DNA of 64,000 bases from Bremerella sp. TYQ1 (GTDB taxonomy: Bacteria > Planctomycetota > Planctomycetia > Pirellulales > Pirellulaceae), in contig NZ_CP083740.1 in NCBI RefSeq assembly GCF_020150455.1, positions 2,604,001 through 2,668,000 on the forward strand. Direction: 5' to 3'. Made by a program: the position numbers and the translations under genes. Positions 42,892-50,566 of the stretch are shown here, piece by piece. The notes beneath the pieces are model-generated. The model saw only the letters and a program-made list of their open reading frames with translations, had not been told where the DNA came from and did not search any database. The stretch's first letter is position 1. The number at the start of each line of letters is the position of its first letter.

Positions 42892-43077
42892 ATGAAGTTC
42901 TTGAAGATTGCTGTTCTGCTGCTTTGCTTTGGCTTGACCGTTGGATGCGGTTCCAACGTCCCGACGGAAATCGTCACGGAGTTGACCGAAGAACAAAAAG
43001 CAGAAATGAAAGCCCACGACGAAGCTGTGGAAGCGGACGAAGCTGCTCAGCGACAGTCGTCTCAGAAGAAGAAGTAG
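42892..43077 (+). CDS. Very small lipoprotein downstream of DUF1559
   Basis: This 61-residue protein has a short signal peptide (MKFLKIAVLLLCFGL) and lipobox TVGC, so the mature lipoprotein is about 43 residues. The mature part is highly charged and helical (EELTEEQKAEMKAHDEAVEA-type composition) with a basic Ser/Gln/Lys end (QSSQKKK). It may act as a short anchored helix or coiled coil. It lies between the DUF1559 gene and a bidirectional terminator. The function is unknown. Confidence 0.82.
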   Translation: MKFLKIAVLLLCFGLTVGCGSNVPTEIVTELTEEQKAEMKAHDEAVEADEAAQRQSSQKKK

Positions 43078-43084
43078 TTCATTC

Positions 43085-43122
43085 AAAAAGGCCTGTCGTG
43101 GAGAACAACGACAGGCCTTTTT
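43085..43122. terminator. Strong bidirectional intrinsic terminator
   Basis: AAAAAGGCCTGTCGT (43085-43099) and its perfect complement (43108-43122) make a 15-bp stem with an eight-base loop, giving T-tracts on both strands. It ends the DUF1559-lipoprotein unit (plus strand) and the Rrf2 gene (minus strand, stop at 43142). Confidence 0.92.
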
Positions 43123-43141
43123 GCTGCGCCGACCGCAACAT

Positions 43142-43591
43142 TCATTTCTTATTCGACGGTCGTGCCCCAGGAAACTCGCACAGCGGGATGCTTGTCGTTG
43201 GCTCGGCGATAACCTCGGCCAGGGTCGTGTTTTGGAATGCTTCTTCCACGCTGGCCATTGCGTTATCTAAGCGGCGATGCAGCGGGCACAGGTTCTTTCC
43301 GTGGGCTTCCAAACCAAGCGGACACGTCGTGATTCGCACGATTGGATCGACCGCGTTGACAACTTCGAGAATGGTTAACTCTTCCGGTGTTTTGACCAGC
43401 GAGATCCCCCCTCCAACACCCCGCTGCGAACGGACGACGCCGGAACGTGCCAACCCTTGCAGCACCTTCGATAGATAGGCGATCGGCACTTTGGTGCTGT
43501 TGGCGATCTGCTCGGTTGTCGAACTTTCTGGCGCGGTATACGCAAGATGACAAACAGCACGCAGCGCATATTCAACGGTTTGCGAAAACAT
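43142..43591 (-). CDS. Rrf2-family transcriptional regulator with incomplete Fe-S cysteine set
   Basis: This 149-residue winged-helix repressor of the IscR/NsrR/RirA family has the start FSQTVEYALRAVCHLA, recognition region VPIAYLSKVLQGLARSGVV, wing SQRGVGGGISL and dimerisation helix. The Fe-S loop reads CPLGLEAHGKNLCPLH. The outer cysteines have the C-x11-C spacing expected from C-x5-C-x5-C, but the middle position is Ala. Another Cys lies near the C-terminus (PLCEF). ATG 43591 is preferred over GTG 43603. It is divergent from a protoglobin gene, suggesting control of that gene in response to NO, oxygen or redox state. Confidence 0.92.
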   Translation of the reverse strand: MFSQTVEYALRAVCHLAYTAPESSTTEQIANSTKVPIAYLSKVLQGLARSGVVRSQRGVGGGISLVKTPEELTILEVVNAVDPIVRITTCPLGLEAHGKNLCPLHRRLDNAMASVEEAFQNTTLAEVIAEPTTSIPLCEFPGARPSNKK

Positions 43592-43616
43592 TCTCGGTCC
43601 CACCCTCGGGAAAACT

Positions 43617-43676
43617 GGACATTGACATCCAATTATTCATGACTTACACTTCAGAAGCAAACAGGACATTAACGTC
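43617..43676. promoter_or_regulatory. Paired direct repeats in the Rrf2-protoglobin intergenic region
   Basis: GGACATTGACATC (43617-43629) and GGACATTAACGTC (43664-43676) match at 11 of 13 positions. The second contains the imperfect palindrome GACATTAACGTC. The 148-bp divergent spacer must hold both promoters, so these are candidate operator sites for the Rrf2 protein. Seen by eye; binding is inferred. Confidence 0.45.
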
Positions 43677-43739
43677 TTTTTTGTCTGCTCACTATTGCAG
43701 TGTAGTCTAAGTTAGCCTTCGACTCGATTGGGTAATTCA

Positions 43740-44330
43740 ATGAAACAGATCGATGAATCTCGGCTAGAAACAGATTTGGCGTACCGATTCGGCTATTTAC
43801 TCGAGTTCGTTGGATTCGGGGAAGATGATATTGCCGCGATCCATGGTTCGGCCGGGGCGTTGGCTCCGCTGGTCCCCTCTCTGGTCGACGCCGTTTACGA
43901 CAAGCTGCATGGATACGACGCGACCTGGCGGCACTTCGTCCCTCGCCAACATGGTTACGAAGGGGACATACCGACTTCGGTCGAGGAGCTTGCGGTCGAT
44001 CACGAGCAGATCAAATTCCGCAAACAACACCTGGCCCGCTATCTCGAAACGCTCGTCACGAAGCCTTACGACGAGAAGATGCTGACCTATTTAGACATGG
44101 TCGGCAAGATCCATACCCCTGCTGCCGGCAGCAAGCAGTTGGATGTACCGCTGGTTCAAATGAACGCGTTGATGGGCTTTGTCGCCGACGCATTAATCGC
44201 AACGATCACCGGGCTGGGGCTCGATCGAGATACCGAAGTTAAAACACTTCGCGCCTTCAACAAATTGTTGTGGCTGCAAAACGACTTGATCAACAAGCAC
44301 TACGTTCCTGTTCCGGAAGCAGTGGCTTAG
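43740..44330 (+). CDS. Protoglobin (single-domain haem globin)
   Basis: The 196-residue protein matches the protoglobin/globin-coupled-sensor globin fold without a signalling domain. It has an N-terminal Z helix (YRFGYLLEFVGFGEDDIAAI), VDAVYDKLHGYDATWRHFVP, FRKQHLARYLETLVTKPYDE and a proximal-His candidate in DMVGKIHTPAAGS, followed by VPLVQMNALMGFVADALI. Such proteins bind O2, NO or CO. ATG 43740 is preferred; TTG 43728 is in frame. Its divergent Rrf2 neighbour makes a gas- or redox-responsive pair likely. Confidence 0.9.
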   Translation: MKQIDESRLETDLAYRFGYLLEFVGFGEDDIAAIHGSAGALAPLVPSLVDAVYDKLHGYDATWRHFVPRQHGYEGDIPTSVEELAVDHEQIKFRKQHLARYLETLVTKPYDEKMLTYLDMVGKIHTPAAGSKQLDVPLVQMNALMGFVADALIATITGLGLDRDTEVKTLRAFNKLLWLQNDLINKHYVPVPEAVA

Positions 44331-44358
44331 ACGTTCATTGCGATTGGGATACAATTCG

Positions 44359-44428
44359 CCTGGGGTTCCATTTCCCCAGGCCTGCCCACTTCTCGCGGCA
44401 TGCCCACGCAGACGTGAGCATGGCACCC
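44359..44428. repeat. Hairpin plus single copy of the GCATGGCACC-type repeat
   Basis: CCTGGGG (44359-44365) pairs with CCCCAGG (44374-44380), 29 bp after the protoglobin stop. The 31 bases at 44398-44428 begin GGCATGCCCACGCAGACG and end GCATGGCACCC, matching the edges of the 29-bp arms at 29131-29159/29251-29279 with a diverged middle. This suggests a dispersed intergenic family placed between convergent genes. Confidence 0.55.
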
Positions 44429-44443
44429 GCATCGATACTTTCG

Positions 44444-45628
44444 TTACGAATAGCTGCGGCAAACAGCTTCCAGGACGTCGGTGGCAGTATAGAGCTGCTC
44501 GACTTCGATGAACTCGTCTTTGGTATGAGCCTGAGCCAATGATCCTGGCCCAAAGACGACCGATGGCACGCCAATGGCAAAGAACGCTGGCGAATCGGTC
44601 CCGTAGGCGACCTGCATCGGCTCGCTTGTCACGCCGAATTCTTTCGCGACGTGGGCAATTCTTTCTGCCAAAGCACTGTTGGCTTGATCCAATGGCAAGC
44701 CAGGGGAACTCATGTACGGCGGGTCATGCTTAACTTTGGATGGCTCATCGATCTTCGAGGCGATGAAGTCGATTACCTCTTGGCGAACGGCTTCTTGAGA
44801 CTCGCCAGGAAGAACTCGCCGATCGATCTCGATCGTGCAACGATCTGGGACCGTATTGACGCTGACGCCCCCTTCGATGGTTCCAACACTGATGGTCGGC
44901 GGGCCAAGCTTACCTTGTTCAGGCGCTTTGGCGAGAACTGTTTGTTCGTACTCGCGAATGGCGTTCAAAACATTCGCCATGCGATAAATCGCATTATCGC
45001 CGACCGAAGGCTTGCTGCTGTGGGCCGCTTGTCCGTGGGTATGGCAGCGCCAACGAATGACGCCTTTGTGCGAGACGACAACATTCATCAATGTCGGCTC
45101 TGCGACGAACACGGCGTCAGGCTTGCGAGAAATCAGCTTCGACTTGCCATCTTTCCAGGTACTTGCCAGGTGACGTGCCCCAGTGAAGCCGCACTCTTCG
45201 TTCACCGTGCAGGCGACTAGTACGGTCGGCAGGTTTTCGCTGGGGTTCTCTTTCAGACGCGAAAGGACAGCCAGACACATTGCCATGCCTCCTTTCACAT
45301 CGCACGAACCACGACCGTAAATCCGATTCTCGACTCGTTTGCCGCCAAAGGGATCGATCGTCATCCCTTCGACCGGAACGGTGTCTTGATGTGCTTCGAG
45401 CACGATGATTTTGTCGGAACTTCCCGGCAGGCATGCGATCACGTTGTCTCGCTGCGGAGCGACTTCGATCCGTTCATGCTCAACACCGATCTCGCCGAAG
45501 ATCTGCTGCAACAGATCGCCAAGGCGGTGTTCGAGCTGGATCTCGGGCTGATCGACTTTATGGCCCATCGGATTGACGCTGGGAACTTTAACAAGGCGTT
45601 GTGTCAGTTCCACCACATCCATTGGCAT
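44444..45628 (-). CDS. M20-family metallo-deacylase (ArgE/DapE-like)
   Basis: This 394-residue enzyme has the M20 zinc-site order: LEAHQDTVPV (first His/Asp), GRGSCDVKGGMA (bridging Asp), VNEECGFTGARH (catalytic Glu and Glu ligand), an Asp ligand in the VAEPT region, and a C-terminal His in AHTKDEFIEV. The dimerisation domain contains THGQAAHSSKPSVGDNAI. The fold deacylates N-acyl amino acids; acetylornithine or succinyl-diaminopimelate are the usual substrates but cannot be decided here. ATG 45628 has AAGGA seven bases upstream; longer in-frame starts reach 45751. Divergent from the regulator at 45832. Confidence 0.9.
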   Translation of the reverse strand: MPMDVVELTQRLVKVPSVNPMGHKVDQPEIQLEHRLGDLLQQIFGEIGVEHERIEVAPQRDNVIACLPGSSDKIIVLEAHQDTVPVEGMTIDPFGGKRVENRIYGRGSCDVKGGMAMCLAVLSRLKENPSENLPTVLVACTVNEECGFTGARHLASTWKDGKSKLISRKPDAVFVAEPTLMNVVVSHKGVIRWRCHTHGQAAHSSKPSVGDNAIYRMANVLNAIREYEQTVLAKAPEQGKLGPPTISVGTIEGGVSVNTVPDRCTIEIDRRVLPGESQEAVRQEVIDFIASKIDEPSKVKHDPPYMSSPGLPLDQANSALAERIAHVAKEFGVTSEPMQVAYGTDSPAFFAIGVPSVVFGPGSLAQAHTKDEFIEVEQLYTATDVLEAVCRSYS

Positions 45629-45831
45629 TGGGAAATCCTTCGGAATTCGATTGCGGAATCTTGTTTTCAGGGCGTGTGAGTCCAAGTTCCCTGAAAACGA
45701 CGAACACTCTATTGTTCGCGCTGGCACGATTTCTAACAAGCATCCCATCAAACGAGATCGCTTGGTTTATAATACGAAGTTTGGCAAAAACATCGCAGGG
45801 AATCCACGCCAGGGTCAATCGGTAGCTTTCA

Positions 45832-47205
45832 GTGCCTTCACCACCTCGCAAACCGACGACATTTCTTATTCAAGCCTTCGACTTGTCGGCATGGCCGGTG
45901 ATGTTATTTGGCGAAGGAAATTCGGTTCGTTACGTCAATTCCGCCGCCGAAAAAGCTTTGGGCGTCGCGAAGGAAGAACTCTTAGAACAATCAGCCAAGT
46001 ACCATGGCCTCGGTCAACTGCCCAAGGCATTGCAATTGGTGTCGGACCTCTGCCCTGCTTCGAACGTGTGGCTCGGCGAAGTCGCCACGCGAGAAGTAAC
46101 GCTTGTCGCCAACTCGGACGATTCTCCTTCGACATGGCAGGCCGTTTTTTACCCGATCAACGATTCGCCTGATAGTGAATCGATCACGCTGGTGCGAAAC
46201 GTGGTCGTCATGCTTGCCCCGCCTGACAAGTTTCCACATACCGGGCCGCTACAGCCGCAGGAAGAGATTCACGCGACGCTTCAGTCGCTGCGGCACGAGT
46301 ACCGTGGACGTTACGCAGTGAGTCACCTGGTTGGTATCAGTACGGCCATGATTCGCGTGCGACGACTGGTCGACTTAGCTTCGCAGTCACGTGTCCCGGT
46401 TTTAGTGATCGGCGAACAAGGAACGGGACGCGAACAAGTCGCGCGGACCATTTGTTATGCCTCGAACCACGGACAAGCAGGTCCAGTGATCACTATCCAG
46501 TGCGAACTGATGGACGCCGAGATCATGCAAACCACCATTCGTGCCTTCGCCAGACGTTGTCAGGATGATGACGAAGCCAACCATGCCTCACTCATTTTGC
46601 TCGACGCTCACAAGCTTGACTTGGGGGCCCAATCGGAACTGCTGCATTTGCTCGATCTGGTCGATGTCGATTTGCGAATCTTGTCGACGTCTGACGAATC
46701 GCTTTTAGAACTTGCGCGACGTGGGCAATTTCGTGAAGACCTTGCATTTCGGATCTCGACGTTAGAAATCGATTTGCCCCCCCTTTGCGATCGTCCGGAA
46801 GACATCCCTTACCTGGCTCAAGCGGTTGTCGAAGAGTTGAACATTCCTTCGGATCGGCAATTGCAATCGATTTCAGCGGAAGCCATTGATCGATTGCAGC
46901 AGCAAGAGTGGCCAGGAAATATCGATCAGTTGAACGAACTGCTCACCACCGCACATCAATCGGCGACTGGGTTTACGCTGGAAGTGACCGACTTCCCTGC
47001 TGCCGTATCTCAATCGCCCACCAAAAAGATTGAAGCGAAACCGCCGGAATCGATCGATCTTGACGCTGCCCTGGAAGCATACGAGCGCGAGATCTTGCAG
47101 CGGACGCTGAAAGCCGCCAAGGGTAATAAGACCCAAGCGGCCAATATGCTGAGCATTTCCCGAGCCCGACTGCACCGCCGAATCGAACAATGGGGGCTCG
47201 AATGA
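45832..47205 (+). CDS. Regulator derived from sigma54 activators (PAS, degenerate AAA+, Fis-type HTH)
   Basis: This protein has 457 residues. A PAS-like domain (about 15-130, VMLFGEGNSVRYVNSAAEKA) is followed by an AAA+ domain with altered Walker A (G194-EQGTGRE, Arg for Lys). Walker B reads LILLDAHKLD (Ala in place of the Glu), and the GAFTGA loop that contacts sigma54 is absent. C-terminal landmarks of the activator family remain (REDLAFRISTLEIDLPPLCD, RPEDIPYL, WPGNIDQLNELL), and a Fis-type HTH ends the protein (LKAAKGNKTQAANMLSISRA). It probably binds DNA but not sigma54, and ATP hydrolysis is doubtful. The start is GTG 45832. Confidence 0.85.
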   Translation: MPSPPRKPTTFLIQAFDLSAWPVMLFGEGNSVRYVNSAAEKALGVAKEELLEQSAKYHGLGQLPKALQLVSDLCPASNVWLGEVATREVTLVANSDDSPSTWQAVFYPINDSPDSESITLVRNVVVMLAPPDKFPHTGPLQPQEEIHATLQSLRHEYRGRYAVSHLVGISTAMIRVRRLVDLASQSRVPVLVIGEQGTGREQVARTICYASNHGQAGPVITIQCELMDAEIMQTTIRAFARRCQDDDEANHASLILLDAHKLDLGAQSELLHLLDLVDVDLRILSTSDESLLELARRGQFREDLAFRISTLEIDLPPLCDRPEDIPYLAQAVVEELNIPSDRQLQSISAEAIDRLQQQEWPGNIDQLNELLTTAHQSATGFTLEVTDFPAAVSQSPTKKIEAKPPESIDLDAALEAYEREILQRTLKAAKGNKTQAANMLSISRARLHRRIEQWGLE

Positions 47206-47272
47206 GTGATGGCACGTGGCTCGGCGTGGTTGTCACTTCCGAGGTCGCTTTTTACGATGAATAGAGGTTGCC

Positions 47273-47716
47273 ATGGATCTATCGACGCGGTGTGTGCTGT
47301 ATGAACCGCAGCCGTGCTGGGCTCCCCGCCTACGGGGGCTGATACCGACCTCTTCGATTGGTTTTATCGAGGTGCGTGTCGCATCAGAAGTCGTCAAGCT
47401 GCTTTCGGAAGATAGTCAGCGATTGCTTATGGTCGCATTGAGAGGTTCCATGGCGGCTCCCCAAGTTGCGGCTCGGCTGCGGCATGTGGCCAATGTTCGC
47501 GAACAATGGCCGGCTTGCTGTGTGATGCTGCTTCTCGACGAACAGATGGACGCATGGCAAAAAGCATGCTGGGAAATGGGTAGCGGTTTAGTTCTTGTAG
47601 GAACGCAATCGCTCCCCCAGATCAGCCGCGCAATCGATCGTTTCGTTTCCCGCTTACCCGAGCCAGACGACCCGCCAGTTCATGCCGATGGCCCTTTGGA
47701 CTGGCTTCCGTGGTAA
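47273..47716 (+). CDS. Hypothetical protein, possible degenerate receiver-like domain
   Basis: This 147-residue soluble protein alternates beta strands and helices (FIEVRVASEVVKLLSED, RLLMVALRGSM, CVMLLLDEQM, GLVLVGTQSLPQISRAIDRF), reminiscent of a flavodoxin or receiver fold. No phospho-acceptor Asp site is recognisable. It has six Cys/Trp-rich positions and ends in LDWLPW. It follows the AAA+ regulator by 67 bp on the same strand, so joint transcription and function are plausible. I assign no activity. Confidence 0.7.
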   Translation: MDLSTRCVLYEPQPCWAPRLRGLIPTSSIGFIEVRVASEVVKLLSEDSQRLLMVALRGSMAAPQVAARLRHVANVREQWPACCVMLLLDEQMDAWQKACWEMGSGLVLVGTQSLPQISRAIDRFVSRLPEPDDPPVHADGPLDWLPW

Positions 47717-47809
47717 CCTGAGCCCCAACAATCCAATACTGCATCTAAAAGCAAACTCGCGACCTGTGCGTGTTTTGCATTTATGCTTCCGCTTGAAGGA
47801 GAGTTCTCC

Positions 47810-48877
47810 ATGGCTGATGCCCAACAAGTCATCAAAGCCCTTGAAAGTATCAAAGACCCCCTCAGTGGGCGTTCGATCACCACGACCGATCAAGTAAAAG
47901 AGGTCGATGTGAACGGAACGAAGGTATCCTTCATCCTGGAATTGACCACACACAGTGCGCCGCTGTGGGAAGAAACGAAAGAGCTTGCCAAGCGGCAAGT
48001 TCAGCAAGCCATTCCAGAGCTAACCGAGATCAACATCGAACTGCGTGAGCATCAGCGCAAGATTGAACCGATCGGACAGATTGGTTTACCGGCAAGAAGC
48101 GTGATTGCCGTCGGTTCCGGTAAAGGAGGCGTCGGTAAAAGCACCGTAGCGTCCTGCCTGGCATACGCTTTAAGCAAGTCTGGTGCGAAAGTTGGCTTGA
48201 TGGATGCCGACATCTATGGCCCGAGCATTCCGCATCTGCTGGGTGTCAGTGGTCGGCCGGAAGTGATCGAAAAGCGCATTCAACCGAAAGAGGTGGATGG
48301 CATGAAGGTCATTTCCATGGGTTTGATTGTCGAACCTAACGAAGCGGTCATCTGGCGTGGCCCCATGCTGCATGGTGCGGTGACGCAGTTCCTTCGCGAT
48401 ACCGATTGGGGACCGCTCGATTACTTGATCATCGACATGCCGCCTGGCACTGGCGACATTGCGTTGACGCTCAGCCAACTGCTTCCGCTAACAGGAAGCG
48501 TGGTCGTCTGCACGCCGCAGCAAGTGGCTCTGCTGGATGCGATAAAAGCAGTGGCCATGTTCCGCAAAGTGAAGATCCCTGTGCTCGGTATGGTCGAGAA
48601 CATGAGCGGCTTCGTTTGTCCTGACACCGGCAAAGAATGGGACATCTTCGGTCGCGGTGGTGCCCAAGAGAAAGCCAAAGAACTGGACGTGCCGTTCCTA
48701 GGCGATGTGCCGATCACGATCTCGATTCGTGAACAGGGAGACGCTGGAAAGACCAGTGAAGTCCTACAGAATGAAGTGACCGCGCCACGGTTCGAGAAGA
48801 TCGCTTATAACGTGGTGAAGCAGTTGGCCGATTCGGCTGCCGAGAAGCCGCCGATGCCTTCGCTGACGGTGCTGTAA
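47810..48877 (+). CDS. apbC: Mrp/ApbC-type P-loop ATPase (Fe-S cluster carrier) with MIP18 domain
   Basis: In this 355-residue protein, residues 1-85 form a MIP18/DUF59 domain (DPLSGRSITTTDQVKEVDV). The deviant Walker A GSGKGGVGKSTVASCL and LMDADIYGPSIPHLLG follow, with DYLIIDMPPGTGDIALT. The family uses a C-terminal CxxC to bridge a 4Fe-4S cluster in a dimer; here it reads C270-P-D-T273, so the second Cys is missing. GAAGGAGAG sits six bases before ATG 47810. It is followed by a strong terminator. The carrier role may therefore be altered. Confidence 0.92.
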   Translation: MADAQQVIKALESIKDPLSGRSITTTDQVKEVDVNGTKVSFILELTTHSAPLWEETKELAKRQVQQAIPELTEINIELREHQRKIEPIGQIGLPARSVIAVGSGKGGVGKSTVASCLAYALSKSGAKVGLMDADIYGPSIPHLLGVSGRPEVIEKRIQPKEVDGMKVISMGLIVEPNEAVIWRGPMLHGAVTQFLRDTDWGPLDYLIIDMPPGTGDIALTLSQLLPLTGSVVVCTPQQVALLDAIKAVAMFRKVKIPVLGMVENMSGFVCPDTGKEWDIFGRGGAQEKAKELDVPFLGDVPITISIREQGDAGKTSEVLQNEVTAPRFEKIAYNVVKQLADSAAEKPPMPSLTVL

Positions 48878-48916
48878 GTCCTGATTGGCGAGCAGCTTAG
48901 AAACAAATAAGAAAGA

Positions 48917-48946
48917 AGCCGGGGCGACCCATCGTCCCGGCTTTCT
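48917..48946 (+). terminator. Intrinsic terminator after apbC
   Basis: AGCCGGGGCGA (48917-48927) pairs with TCGTCCCGGCT (48932-48942) over 11 bp with one G-U pair, a four-base loop and a following TTTCTT. It lies 40 bp after the stop. Confidence 0.82.
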
Positions 48947-49102
48947 TCATGCTTGTTTAGAGCGGTTCCATGAGAGCTATCGCATCACAAGAAATGGTTA
49001 GAGCCGTTTCTTCCAGCGGAAAAAACGGCTCTGTCTCGTTGTGATCTTGCTGAGGGAAAAGACGTCTATCCCTTAGGACGCGTCTTTTCGACCAAGCCGG
49101 CC

Positions 49103-49420
49103 TTAGGCCTTCTTCTTGGCGGTCTTCTTTTTGACAGTCTTCTTGACGGTCGTCTTCTTGGCAGCCTTCTTAGGAGCGGCCTTCTTGACGGTCTTCTTCT
49201 TTACCGTCTTCTTAGCGGCCTTCTTTGGGGCAGCCTTCTTAACGGTCTTCTTCTTGACGGTCTTCTTGGCAGCTTTCTTAGGAGCAGCCTTCTTGACGGT
49301 CTTCTTCTTCACGGTCTTCTTGGCAGCCTTCTTTGGGGCGGCCTTTTTGGTAGCAGCCTTCTTCTTGGTTGCTGCCTTCTTGGGTGCCGCCTTCTTCACG
49401 GTTTTCTTCTTTGTGGCCAC
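49103..49420 (-). CDS. Histone H1-like Lys/Ala repeat protein
   Basis: This 105-residue, extremely basic protein is made almost only of Lys, Ala, Thr, Val and Pro. An 18-residue unit (AAPKKAAKKTVKKKTVKK) repeats three times, giving 54-bp direct repeats in the DNA, with shorter variants at both ends. It resembles the C-terminal tail of eukaryotic histone H1 and bacterial H1-like proteins (Chlamydia HctB, Pseudomonas AlgP) that bind DNA through lysine patches. Planctomycetes have condensed nucleoids, so a nucleoid role is plausible. The start is GTG 49420 with GGAGG nine bases upstream. Confidence 0.88.
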   Translation of the reverse strand: MATKKKTVKKAAPKKAATKKKAATKKAAPKKAAKKTVKKKTVKKAAPKKAAKKTVKKKTVKKAAPKKAAKKTVKKKTVKKAAPKKAAKKTTVKKTVKKKTAKKKA

Positions 49421-49768
49421 TTAAACGTCCTCCGTAAGATCACGTCGCGTTGCGATGAGTGATCAACAAGAGTCGAACCGATCGATCTCTTTCGTCACTT
49501 CGTTGCGTTGCGACAAACACAAAAATCTAGCCGGGCGCCCGATGGGCAGTGCAGCTTCCTATGCAGCCCGGTGCCTTAACTAAGGCCATTCACAAAAGAA
49601 GCTGAGGTAAGTTGTACGTATATTCGTTTTTTTTGCAACACGTTTTCCACATGTCACCATGCACAACTGTGAACTTCTTTGAGAAAAAATCGGGGTCGCG
49701 CAATTCAGAAAGAGGCGCGCTGAACGTTTGCAACAATCAACGCGCGCGCTTGCGCAACAAAGAACGCG
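49421..49768. other. 348-bp intergenic region, H1-like gene to SGNH gene
   Basis: The region contains the promoter zone of the H1-like gene and the 3' end of the SGNH unit. Around 49690-49760 the composition is odd: many CGCG/GCGC and TTGCGCAAC-type words. A single TTTTCCACA (near 49639) resembles a DnaA box but is alone. No gene with a ribosome-binding site is visible on the plus strand. Confidence 0.5.
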
Positions 49769-50566
49769 TTAGTACAACGCAACCGTTAAGTGTTCACCGC
49801 GCTGAATCGATGGCTGCGCTTTCGACTGCGAATAACCAAACAACGTGCGATGATGTGGACGCGTTGTCCAATGTCGCATCGAGTGAAAGAAGGTCGACGA
49901 AACGCGCGAGTAATCGAACGACGAATGACCAAGCGAACTAAGAATAGTGTGCCAAACTTCAGGCCGTTTTGCTTGCGTCCAATGAATGGGATCAAAGCCA
50001 TACCACTCGGGTTTTTGCGGGATAAACGTGATGTCGTCATCCTTCGCGAACTCTTGCACACGCGTGTCTAATTCTTCGGCGCGCTGCTGTACTGTTTCCA
50101 GTTGCAAACGTGAGTGCGGGAACATCATCGAGCGAAACGCCAGGAACTTGTAGCGTGCTAAATTGCGAACACACGACAGTGGAATTCCCGTGATCGCGAT
50201 GGGTCCTTCGGTTAGCCGTAAACGATCGATGCACTGCTGCAGCCAATCAATTATTTGATCAACAGTACGACTGTAGAGTAGGTCGTTACCGATGTCGGTG
50301 ATCACGCAACTTGTCTTTGCAGAACTTACCCCGTTTTCCAAAGTGGGCCAAAGTTCACTTTCCAAAATTCCTGGAAGTCTTCGAAAAAGAAACTTCGATT
50401 GTGTGCCGTAAGAACGACCTCGGCCGATCGCAGCGTAAACTTCCAACGGCTGCGGGATCATTTGCGGTGCTACGTTAAGCAATACTTCCAAGCTCTTCGC
50501 AACGTTACTTGCACCTAACACGATCAAACGATGCCGCTCTGATTCGCTTTGTTGTTCAGTTACCAA
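49769..50566 (-). CDS. SGNH/GDSL-type hydrolase-like protein
   Basis: This 265-residue protein has SGNH blocks in order: the nucleophile Ser in VLGASNVAKS (block I), TDIGNDLLY with the block III Asn, and FDPIHW giving the Asp-x-x-His dyad (block V). It has no signal peptide. The substrate is unknown, as SGNH enzymes include esterases, lipases and O-acetyl hydrolases. The start is TTG 50566, supported by GGAGG six bases upstream, and it overlaps the end of the M50 protease gene by seven bases (TTGGTAA). The two genes are therefore translationally coupled. Codon choice looks different from its neighbours by eye. Confidence 0.85.
   Translation of the reverse strand: MVTEQQSESERHRLIVLGASNVAKSLEVLLNVAPQMIPQPLEVYAAIGRGRSYGTQSKFLFRRLPGILESELWPTLENGVSSAKTSCVITDIGNDLLYSRTVDQIIDWLQQCIDRLRLTEGPIAITGIPLSCVRNLARYKFLAFRSMMFPHSRLQLETVQQRAEELDTRVQEFAKDDDITFIPQKPEWYGFDPIHWTQAKRPEVWHTILSSLGHSSFDYSRVSSTFFHSMRHWTTRPHHRTLFGYSQSKAQPSIQRGEHLTVALY

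Noticed and set aside
49116..49424. Plus-strand frame of repeated Phe/Leu/Ala opposite the Lys-rich repeat gene
   Set aside because: It is the complement of the Lys/Ala repeats (AAG/CTT). The minus-strand gene has GTG with GGAGG and a biologically sensible product.
49636..49650. TTTTCCACA as a possible DnaA box and replication origin
   Set aside because: Only one copy, with no dnaA/dnaN neighbours and no cluster of boxes.
49612..49941. 109-codon plus-strand frame before and inside the SGNH gene end
   Set aside because: No ribosome-binding site, no family resemblance, and its second half overlaps the 3' part of the well-supported minus-strand SGNH gene.
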